A stretch of DNA of 18,163 bases, from positions 1-18,163 of the forward strand of contig JAATVS010000322.1 in NCBI GenBank assembly GCA_014523695.1, written 5' to 3'. This document shows positions 8,599 to 15,876 of this stretch, piece by piece. The position numbers were made by a program, and so were the translations under genes. Every line of letters starts with the position of its first letter. Position 1 is the stretch's first letter. The notes beneath the pieces were generated by a model, which saw nothing but the letters and a program-made list of their open reading frames with translations, did not search any database and was not told the DNA's origin. This DNA comes from Nitrososphaerales archaeon TH5895 (GTDB lineage Archaea; Thermoproteota; Nitrososphaeria; Nitrososphaerales; Nitrososphaeraceae).

Positions 8599-8651
8599 GG
8601 AATATAATATCAGAACCTTTATGACAGTACAACCCGTTCGATACTGTCGCT
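8599..8651 (+). promoter_or_regulatory. Duplicated promoter region of the chimeric pseudogene
   Basis: From 8599 the sequence matches that upstream of the intact epimerase gene at 9502 (from 9451). A shared TTTATGAC box starts at 8618 here and at 9470 there, 32-34 bases before each ATG. The conserved box and spacing mark it as the likely TATA element of both copies. Confidence 0.55.
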
Positions 8652-9071
8652 ATGTCGTCAAGTACAAAATGGAAAGACCTTAACGTTCTTGTTACAGGCG
8701 GCGCCAGCTTCATTGGTAGCCATTTGGTCTATAGATTATTGGAACTTGGATCTAATATTACAGTCGTAGATAATCTATCTAGTGGTGAACTAGCAAATCT
8801 TTCTTAAATTTTGGAGAGGATCAATTTCATAAACGCGGATTTGGAGTATATAAGAGCTGATCTGAATCTCTCCGGTTCATCGCAACTCATCATTATAGAA
8901 ATTTCTGGGAAAGATATAAAGAAAGAATACGATACAACCAAACCTGTTGGTGATATGGGAAGGGCCGCCGATTATTCTCTTGCCTACAACACGTTAGGTT
9001 GGAAGCCGAAGGTTTCAATCGAAGAGGGTCTTACGAGTCACTCATATTTAAGATCACATGGAGAGATCTAG
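8652..9071 (+). pseudogene. Chimeric epimerase pseudogene (5' of the 9502 gene fused to 3' of the 7492 gene)
   Basis: An ATG at 8652 opens a frame that matches the start of the 9502 epimerase almost residue for residue: [20 protein letters not shown] with the Rossmann glycines intact. It stops at TAA 8805-8807, after 51 codons, where the intact gene has Ala. The same frame continues as LERINFINADLEYIRADL, still matching the 9502 gene, to about 8866. After a junction of about 27 bases it switches to the 3' end of the 7492 gene (IEISGKDIKKEYDTTKPVG onward, about 8894-9071) with a net 15-base in-frame deletion near the end. The middle of both genes, including the YxxxK site, is missing. Only the TAA interrupts one continuous 139-codon frame, so it was probably a fused ORF before or when it lost function. 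Differences from the 7492 gene are mostly at third codon positions. Confidence 0.85.
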
Positions 9072-9450
9072 TAATTATACTACCAAGTATCTTAAATAAG
9101 CTCTAGGATAGTGTTGCCGCTATAGTATGTTTTTGGAAGGTGCTGTTCGGTGCACGAGTTGGACTTTTTTAAGATACTATTCGGGTTCATAAGGAAAAGT
9201 ACATGATTGTTCAGATCCAAGCGGACTTATTGTTTGACACTATACTTTCAGGCGGTAACAAGAAAATGGTACTTTAGTGGTTTTGGATTCATTTGATGTA
9301 CGATACAACGTACGCTACAAGACCCCATCTGGACCTACTTCAAGAGCAGTCCTTGATCTTGTAATGTCGTTCGGTCGAACTTGCTTAACTAAGCTGCTTT
9401 TGTTAAAATCCTATTTACGCCGCTCTTGATCCTGTTTGCTGTTCCATGAG
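9072..9450. other. Spacer with no established gene; possible ORF remnant
   Basis: This stretch separates the pseudogene from the duplicated promoter of the second epimerase. On the plus strand a frame open from 9259 to a TGA at 9427-9429 could start at GTG 9277 and encode 50 residues (VVLDSFDVRYNVRYKTPSG at the start). I recognise no family, it has no supporting promoter, and I treat it as a possible fragment only. Confidence 0.3.
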
Positions 9451-9469
9451 GGAAGATAATATGAAAACA

Positions 9470-9477
9470 TTTATGAC
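9470..9477 (+). promoter_or_regulatory. TATA-like box for the 9502 epimerase gene
   Basis: TTTATGAC is centred about 29 bases upstream of ATG 9502. The same box occurs at equivalent distance upstream of the pseudogene at 8652, inside a promoter duplication that begins at 9451 here. Confidence 0.55.
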
Positions 9478-9501
9478 ACTGCAACCTTCGAAATTGTTGC
9501 T

Positions 9502-10548
9502 ATGTCCTCAGATATAAAATGGAAAGACATAAATGTTCTCGTTACTGGCGGCGCCAGCTTCATTGGTAGCCATTTGGTTGACAGATTATTGGAGCTTGGA
9601 TCTCATATTACAGTTGTAGATAATTTATCCAGCGGTAAGCTGGCAAATCTCTCAGCTTGTTTAGATAGAATCAAATTCATAAATGCTGATCTAGAATATA
9701 TAACGAGAGCTGAACTGAAAAAGATCTTTGGAGATCAAAATAAGGTATTCCACTTAGCAGCTGTGCATGGAGGAAGGGGATTCATTGCGACACATCCCGC
9801 AGACGTTTGTTCAAATTTTGCTATAGACCATCATGTGTTCGAGGCGTGTTTGGATACAAATGTGGAAAAGGTGATCTTCGCGAGCACGGCTTGCGTTTAT
9901 CCGACAAGATTGCAAGAAGAGATAGGTTCGGATTACAAATTGAAAGAGGAGGACTCTAATCCATTTAACGCAGACGGTTTCTTGAGTGCAGACATAGAAT
10001 ATGGTTGGGAAAAATTAATGGCTGAAATGCAGATGATATCGTTTATGAAACAATACGGATTAAAGGGATGTCCCGTGAGATTCGTGACAGCCTATGGTCC
10101 CCGTGAAAACGAAACTCATGCAATAATTGCTCTAATTTATAAAGCGTTGTGTAAAATGGACCCATTTGAAATTTGGGGAGACGGCCAACAGGAGAGAGAT
10201 TTTACTTATGTTAAGGACATTGTAGAGGGAACCATAAAATCGGCTGAAAATATTTCCGACTGTACGCCTATAAATTTAGGCACTGGAAGAAAGTATAGTA
10301 TAATTGATGTTGTCAAAGTAATTTGCGGTATACTTAACTGGAAGCCTTCAAAGTTTAAATTTGATACTTCCAAACCTGTAGGTGCACTTTCAAGGGCCTT
10401 AGATCCTACTAGGGCAAAAAAACTTCTGGGATGGGAACCGCAGTTTGATTTAGAGCGTGGTCTCAGAATTACCATCGATTGGTATACAAAAACACATGCC
10501 ATATACACTAAATTTAATGACAAGATACTTTTAGAACATCATACGTAG
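9502..10548 (+). CDS. NAD-dependent sugar-nucleotide epimerase/dehydratase
   Basis: The 348-residue extended short-chain dehydrogenase has the Rossmann motif [10 protein letters not shown] (about 14-23), [16 protein letters not shown] (about 84-91), the active-site strand FASTACVYP (about 126-134) with Ser/Thr and Cys, the catalytic YGWEK (Tyr167, Lys171), RFVTAYGPRE (about 193-202) and the C-terminal substrate segment IWGDGQQERDFTYV (about 224-237). It is likely an epimerase of GDP- or UDP-sugars feeding glycan assembly; the precise substrate cannot be read from sequence. The ATG start is supported by a TATA-like box at leaderless spacing. It is a paralogue of the 7492 product but clearly diverged from it, and its promoter and 5' end are copied in the pseudogene just upstream. 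Both epimerase genes precede the flippase gene on the same strand. Confidence 0.92.
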   Translation: MSSDIKWKDINVLVTGGASFIGSHLVDRLLELGSHITVVDNLSSGKLANLSACLDRIKFINADLEYITRAELKKIFGDQNKVFHLAAVHGGRGFIATHPADVCSNFAIDHHVFEACLDTNVEKVIFASTACVYPTRLQEEIGSDYKLKEEDSNPFNADGFLSADIEYGWEKLMAEMQMISFMKQYGLKGCPVRFVTAYGPRENETHAIIALIYKALCKMDPFEIWGDGQQERDFTYVKDIVEGTIKSAENISDCTPINLGTGRKYSIIDVVKVICGILNWKPSKFKFDTSKPVGALSRALDPTRAKKLLGWEPQFDLERGLRITIDWYTKTHAIYTKFNDKILLEHHT

Positions 10549-10836
10549 CTCATTTGTTTCCTATAGATAGAATTAGCGCAAAGCAGCAGCTATTTTTACC
10601 AACTCGGAGAGTTTACTGCCTAGGAAGAATGAGAGCATGGGGACGGAACATAACTCCACATTCAACAGAAGAATGATAAATAGGAGAAGCTCAATGTGAC
10701 ATGCACAATGTTAAATCATTCAGGGCTTCCGCTGTATTAACTCCTATGTATCATAATTTAACTGCATTTTCCTCTCCTTGAAAACATTCTTATCGTTAGC
10801 GGTAGGTTGGTTGAAGTAGGTAGGCCTTAACTTAGC

Positions 10837-12369
10837 GTGGAGTCCATTACGAGCAAGAATATCTGGTATACTTCAATTAGCATAATAATTCCTTCTATAC
10901 TTACTTACATATTCTGGTTCCTGGCCGCTAAGTTAGGTGGTGCCGAACCAGTAGGAGTAGCATCTTCGATCTCCTCTCTAGTGATAATTATTTCAACTAT
11001 TGCCGGTCTCGACATGTCCTTAGGGATGAAGCGTGCTATGGGCTTGGCCATTTCTGCGCGAGATATTCCAGAGTTTAAAGAGATCCTCGTTTCGACCGTT
11101 ATATTCATGACTCTAATCGTAACTGGCAGTTCCGTTCTTATTTTGATCCCTGAATTCAAAATCCTTGAATCAATAGGAATAGGTCAGCAGTATTCGTGGA
11201 TAACAGTTGCTATGATCTATGCTCAGTCATTTCAATATATTTTTATGGAGGCCATAATTGCAGCTCTTTTGTCAAAAAAACTTGTGCTACCTTTTATTCT
11301 AGGCTCCCTTGCGCGATTTCCTATCATTCTGATTTTTTACATTATGTTTAACTCACTAACGACTGGAATTGTGATCTCCTTCTCATCCTTGTTATTCATA
11401 ACTTCACTCTTTTTTGGAGTTGATTTAATAAAATTTATAGGTAGACATGCTAGAAAGCCCAAGGGAAATTTCTATTTTTACGTAAAAGGGACGCTTCGCG
11501 CTGGATTATCGAGCTGGATTCCACATGTATTGAATGTGGCGGGTTATTGGTTAGGCATAATTGCAGTGTTTTCTTCTGAAGGAGCTTCAGATGGAGGGAA
11601 ATTCTATATTTCAGTTGGTATCTTTGCTGTAACACTCTTTATTGTAACTGCAGTAACTAAGGTGATACATGCTCTAATCCCCAGAATACGGAGTGAAAAG
11701 GAACAGGTAAGATTTCTTATTTACTACACAGGCATTGCCTTTCTTTTTACCATGCCATTCGCAGCACCACTGCTATTCTTCTCATCGGATTTTTTAGGGT
11801 TAATGGGAAAAGAGTTTATCTCAGCGGGGGCCAGTCTAAGCATATTCATTTTGAGTCTGCCTTTCGTAATTGTGTCGGAGATGATATATTACTTCGCCTA
11901 CGGAAAGGGTGATCATAGGTCAGTATTATATCTTGGTCTAATTGGAAATGTCCCGAGAATAGTTCTTTACTTTGTCCTTTCCCATTATTTTGGGATAAAT
12001 GGGGCAGCAATGTCTTTCTTCATAGGCTCTGTCTTACAACTCTTTGCGTCCTTTAAGTATGCTCAGCAGCATCAGATAAGATTTGATCTGCGAAAGTATT
12101 TAGCTTTGACGCTAATCCCTATAGCTCTCGGATTATTGGTGTGGATGGCTAACATAAATTTCGTACTATCCACTGTCATAGTCATCATAACATCCTTTGT
12201 GCTCTACATCAGATTTTTGTTAGTAACAACCAATGAAGTCCACGACATAATTTACGCAGTTCTGCCTCACAATCTTGCAGAAAAGATGTACCCTCATTTT
12301 GCGAAAATAGTAACCAAGATAGCATCACAAAAAAATAGCATGAACGGTAGCGGTAAGACCTCCAGTTAA
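10837..12369 (+). CDS. Polysaccharide / lipid-linked oligosaccharide flippase (Wzx/AglR-like)
   Basis: The 510-residue integral membrane protein has about 12-14 hydrophobic spans in the arrangement of the MOP exporter superfamily, polysaccharide-synthesis branch. These proteins flip undecaprenyl- or dolichol-linked glycans from the inner to the outer face. Family-like features are the N-terminal amphipathic start followed by SIIIPSILTYIFWFLAAKL, the segment GGAEPVGVASSISSLV, the charged loop before TM3, and the central ARKPKGNFYFYVKGTLRAGL region at the start of the second half. The C-terminus is a basic cytoplasmic tail. The start is GTG at 10837, directly after an in-frame TAA at 10828; no convincing TATA box lies at leaderless distance. 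It follows the second epimerase gene by 288 bases on the same strand, which fits a glycan export role. Confidence 0.85.
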   Translation: MESITSKNIWYTSISIIIPSILTYIFWFLAAKLGGAEPVGVASSISSLVIIISTIAGLDMSLGMKRAMGLAISARDIPEFKEILVSTVIFMTLIVTGSSVLILIPEFKILESIGIGQQYSWITVAMIYAQSFQYIFMEAIIAALLSKKLVLPFILGSLARFPIILIFYIMFNSLTTGIVISFSSLLFITSLFFGVDLIKFIGRHARKPKGNFYFYVKGTLRAGLSSWIPHVLNVAGYWLGIIAVFSSEGASDGGKFYISVGIFAVTLFIVTAVTKVIHALIPRIRSEKEQVRFLIYYTGIAFLFTMPFAAPLLFFSSDFLGLMGKEFISAGASLSIFILSLPFVIVSEMIYYFAYGKGDHRSVLYLGLIGNVPRIVLYFVLSHYFGINGAAMSFFIGSVLQLFASFKYAQQHQIRFDLRKYLALTLIPIALGLLVWMANINFVLSTVIVIITSFVLYIRFLLVTTNEVHDIIYAVLPHNLAEKMYPHFAKIVTKIASQKNSMNGSGKTSS

Positions 12370-12618
12370 GTTACGAGGAGGTTTGCGCTAGGTTATGGAG
12401 CTAAGTAATTATTGATCGATTTGGTGACTGAATTGCTCGGTTGCTGCCAACTTATTCCATGTTCAAGAACTGTGCATATTAGACCTTTTGGATTAGAATT
12501 GGAATTTGTGTGCAACTATCAGTAATCGCTTTGCACGGGATTAGCAGCACTAAATTATTCCTCTTGTAATCTACTAACACATCAATTAGCATTACATGCT
12601 TACCACCGCCACCACCAA

Positions 12619-12626
12619 ACTTTTAT
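12619..12626 (+). promoter_or_regulatory. TATA-like box for the PsbP-like gene
   Basis: ACTTTTAT (the T-run and TTTTAT at 12621-12626) is centred about 27 bases upstream of ATG 12651, the spacing of a leaderless archaeal message. Confidence 0.45.
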
Positions 12627-12650
12627 TCGTGTGCACAGATGTAACAGGCT

Positions 12651-13538
12651 ATGTTTGTGCCAAGAACTTTACTCAATGTATCTCTCTCTTTAATAGTAAT
12701 GACTATTTTATTTGCGTCACTGAGTACTTCCGAGGGTTCAATTATGATTCCAAATCGGTATGTTCAGGCACAGACTGAACCAAATTCAAATGCTACCGAA
12801 CGTCAGTCAGATAACAATACCGCCGTATATTCTGAAAATACGTTCAATACATTCAACAAGATGATAAAGAGTGTATGCAACACTACTGGTATTGATAAGG
12901 TAGGACCAGTTGATGCTAATAGGTCCCAAACTTATCTCAATCCTTATTATGGTATTATTATAAAATATCCGTCCAACTGGAATTACAGTGAAAACGAGGC
13001 ATCTGCCCAGGATAGCAAAGAGTACTCAGTTGTTAGTTTTTCGCCACCTTTGTCCTTTGATCCCAATGCGGAAAGTAACGTTCAGCTATGGGTTGAGAGA
13101 CTCGACGATCCGACTATATCCTTGGATGAATATGCAAAAAATGTAGTCAAAAGCTACAGAAGCAGTACCTCAAATTTCAAACTCATAACTGGTTCGTCTA
13201 CCAATTCCACTATCTCCAACCTTCCTGCTTACGAGATTGTTTTTACAGATTTTTCAAATAATTTACAAAGGAAGTCAGTTGAAATCGGAACACTTAGCAA
13301 CGTGTCCAAGAGTGCATACTATATCACGTTTAACACCGATGCATCTCTTTATAATAAGGTATACCCACTTGTTCATAAAATGATAGATTCTTTTGAACTA
13401 TATGATTATCGTAGTCCACCACTCCCCGAAGAGGAGGGCAAGCCATATCTCGAGGGATATAATGATGGGCTAGAACTTATGATACGAGGATTCTGCCTAT
13501 CCCCCGCAGGAGGTAATGTATCTGCAGATAATCTATAA
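12651..13538 (+). CDS. Secreted PsbP-like protein
   Basis: The 295-residue protein starts with a hydrophobic segment (about residues 8-25) and a likely signal cleavage region near VQAQT (about 38-42), so it is exported. The mature part opens with a Ser/Asn-rich linker, then a domain beginning YYGIIIKYPSNWNYSE (about 97-112). That is the signature opening of the PsbP-like alpha/beta fold, which in archaea occurs in extracellular lipoprotein-like or surface proteins of unknown role. The domain runs to about residue 250 (VYPLVHKMIDSFEL). A C-terminal extension of about 45 residues contains GKPYLEGYNDG. About eight N-X-S/T sequons are present, which fits a glycosylated surface protein next to glycan genes. 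One cysteine lies before and one after the domain. A TATA-like box at leaderless spacing supports the ATG. Confidence 0.8.
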   Translation: MFVPRTLLNVSLSLIVMTILFASLSTSEGSIMIPNRYVQAQTEPNSNATERQSDNNTAVYSENTFNTFNKMIKSVCNTTGIDKVGPVDANRSQTYLNPYYGIIIKYPSNWNYSENEASAQDSKEYSVVSFSPPLSFDPNAESNVQLWVERLDDPTISLDEYAKNVVKSYRSSTSNFKLITGSSTNSTISNLPAYEIVFTDFSNNLQRKSVEIGTLSNVSKSAYYITFNTDASLYNKVYPLVHKMIDSFELYDYRSPPLPEEEGKPYLEGYNDGLELMIRGFCLSPAGGNVSADNL

Positions 13539-13635
13539 AATGTGTGATTATGCAGCATTAGAGCCGTATTCGATTGGGATTAGTTAGCTTGGATTTGACT
13601 ATCACCTCTGGTCCAGAAAATCGATAATATTGGCA

Positions 13636-15666
13636 ATGTCAAGGGTAGAACAATTACTCATTGGTCTTGGAAAGACTTCGTACAAAGAGGAAGTTATATC
13701 ATCTGCAACACTTGCATTAATGGCATTCTTCTACGCCTATGTAATAAGTTCGTTCTCAAGGCTACCTGTTTTTGTATTAAAAGACAGAGTTGTTTATGAT
13801 AGACCATTTGGAGAGTACGTATTTGGAAATTATGCAGATAATATCATAATATCAGTAGGCCTTCTTATCTGGTTGTGGACATCCTTGAGAAGAACAAAGC
13901 TACGGAATATTTCTTGTATAATCTATGCCGTACTACTGTTAGCATCTGTAGTAGTGGAACCTTCACTTTTACAAATTTTCAGTCTGGTCTCATTGCCTCT
14001 AATTCTAACACTCATTATCTACCAGAGAGTCGTGCTTAAACACCGAAAAAAAGAATTCATTATTGCAAACGGATCATTATTTTTGGCATATTTTTCATTG
14101 ATATTTATTGTTATCTCGATTGTGTCAATCACATCATCTCTACAACCGGTAATTTCCTCAGACTTCAATGATGTTTCGAGCAGAAACTATCTTCATGATG
14201 TGTACGTGATGTTGTCGCCAGCGGCTGCTGCGTTGATGGTTATCATAGTTTTTTCTTTTCCATTGAAGTTAATAGTTTCTGAAATACTGGCGATATTTCC
14301 TAAACTAAGGTCCTTTCCTAATCGAAAGCCGAGCGCAGTTCCTGATTTAGCCTATTCGGAAGCCCAGAAGTCCGAATCCAAATACAATATTAAGCATCCT
14401 ACCGTAAACGGTCAACGTACACATGACAAGAACGTCCTAATCGTCCGAAAAATTACCCCAAGACGACGAAACTCAATACTCATTCTCTTGCCTATTTTGG
14501 CTTTATCGTCAATCCTAGCCCTGATCCCATATCAGCCTGCCTTAAACATAGATGATCGGCTTGTAGGGGTAGACACAGGCTACCAATATACCCGATGGCT
14601 GAATAATATAATTAATAGCTCTGATCAGGGGCCAAGCGAAATTGCGAGGCAAATAATTACTGAGCAAGGTGTCAACGGTGACAGGCCACTTTCTCTCTTT
14701 CTTATCTATCTTGGGCTAAAAGTTACAAATACAGAGGATATCTCACACATGATAGACCGTGCCCCTATTTTGCTTGCTCCGATACTTGTTCTGGCAGTTT
14801 ATTTTCTTAGTCGCCAATTAACATCAAATTATGCTATTCCCTTTATAGCAGCCTTTTTGACTACTGTCTCATTTCAGATTTTGATAGGAATATTTGCGGG
14901 ATTTTTTGCAAATTGGATCGCGTTGATAACAGGTTATTTTTGCCTAGGTTATTTTTTCAAGTTCCTGAAAGAGCCAAGAAAACCCACTCTAGTAATATTC
15001 TCAGTTTTGCTAATAGTCACACTTTTTGCCCATGTATATACCTGGTCTATAATATCACTATGTGCAGGTATATTTTTGATCTTGCAAATTCTGCTCAAGC
15101 GAACAGAGTATTCCAGAAAGGCTGTTATCTTGCTTCTAATAGTAATCGCAATTTCAATAGTGATTGATGTCTCCAAATCTCTGGCGACGAATTCATCCTC
15201 TGGCGTTTTACGGGGGATGGAACTATCAGACGTACGTATGGGTTCTGTAGAATTTGCTCAACACTGGGATACTCTGGCATTTGCAGTCAACTTCGGTTTA
15301 GGGGGTATAATGGGAAATTCAATAATAATTTTGCTTGGATTGTACTGGATACTAAGATCTGATTACAAAGAGCCTGCGACAATGTTTCTGCTTATCTTTT
15401 TTAGCATAGCAATTATACCTTTGTTCATAGGCGACTGGATAGTCCAGAGTAGAACGCTTTATATGATACCATTTCAAATCCCGGCAGCTATTGGCCTGTA
15501 CTATATATTTTCTTACAAGAAAAGAGAAAATAGAAACGCCAACAAGGGATCAGCTATAGCTATAACTGTCAGCGGTACACTCTGTGGTATAGCTATATGC
15601 GCCGTACTGACTGCAATGGCAGTATTTGTGCTCAGCAACCTTTATCTAATATATCCTCCTCGCTGA
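13636..15666 (+). CDS. Large multi-pass membrane protein with a C-terminal GT-C-like module
   Basis: The protein (676 residues from ATG 13636; 678 if TTG 13630 is used) has two hydrophobic halves. The first, up to about residue 230, has about six spans. A polar linker of about 45 residues (rich in Lys, Ser and Arg, ending in RKITPRRRNS) leads to the second half, which starts with a span followed by an outer loop DDRLVGVDTGYQYTRWLNNI. An Asp in the first outer loop is typical of GT-C glycosyltransferases (mannosyltransferase/STT3-like), and ten or so spans follow, including FAGFFANWIALITGYF. It ends soon after the last span, with no soluble C-terminal domain. I prefer ATG 13636 because it gives a normal start and the TTG adds only two residues. 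It could be another lipid-linked-sugar transferase or a polymerase; the function is inferred from topology and location. Confidence 0.7.
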   Translation: MSRVEQLLIGLGKTSYKEEVISSATLALMAFFYAYVISSFSRLPVFVLKDRVVYDRPFGEYVFGNYADNIIISVGLLIWLWTSLRRTKLRNISCIIYAVLLLASVVVEPSLLQIFSLVSLPLILTLIIYQRVVLKHRKKEFIIANGSLFLAYFSLIFIVISIVSITSSLQPVISSDFNDVSSRNYLHDVYVMLSPAAAALMVIIVFSFPLKLIVSEILAIFPKLRSFPNRKPSAVPDLAYSEAQKSESKYNIKHPTVNGQRTHDKNVLIVRKITPRRRNSILILLPILALSSILALIPYQPALNIDDRLVGVDTGYQYTRWLNNIINSSDQGPSEIARQIITEQGVNGDRPLSLFLIYLGLKVTNTEDISHMIDRAPILLAPILVLAVYFLSRQLTSNYAIPFIAAFLTTVSFQILIGIFAGFFANWIALITGYFCLGYFFKFLKEPRKPTLVIFSVLLIVTLFAHVYTWSIISLCAGIFLILQILLKRTEYSRKAVILLLIVIAISIVIDVSKSLATNSSSGVLRGMELSDVRMGSVEFAQHWDTLAFAVNFGLGGIMGNSIIILLGLYWILRSDYKEPATMFLLIFFSIAIIPLFIGDWIVQSRTLYMIPFQIPAAIGLYYIFSYKKRENRNANKGSAIAITVSGTLCGIAICAVLTAMAVFVLSNLYLIYPPR

Positions 15667-15845
15667 CAACCAGCCTTCGCATTAGCGGTACGCTGCCCTC
15701 GTCCGTTCTGACCTTGGCAATGATAGTATTCTGTTCAACAAGGTTTATATTTCAGATTGTCATCCCTTGGTGCTTCTAGTAATTGGAGAAAAAACAATTT
15801 ACGCTGGTAGATAATTATAGAAAAAGTATCCTAATTTGGAAATGC

Positions 15846-15856
15846 ATATATAATAT
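15846..15856 (+). promoter_or_regulatory. Strong TATA box for the alanine-rich protein gene
   Basis: ATATATAATAT is centred about 26 bases upstream of the TTG start at 15877. It is the best TATA match in the window and supports transcription beginning at or next to that TTG. Confidence 0.65.
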
Positions 15857-15876
15857 ACTAATTTAGTTATAGACGA

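Noticed and set aside
8811..9071. Separate 86-residue protein starting at 8811
   Set aside because: The frame is continuous with 8652-8804 across a single TAA, and the content is two epimerase fragments; treated as the second part of the pseudogene.
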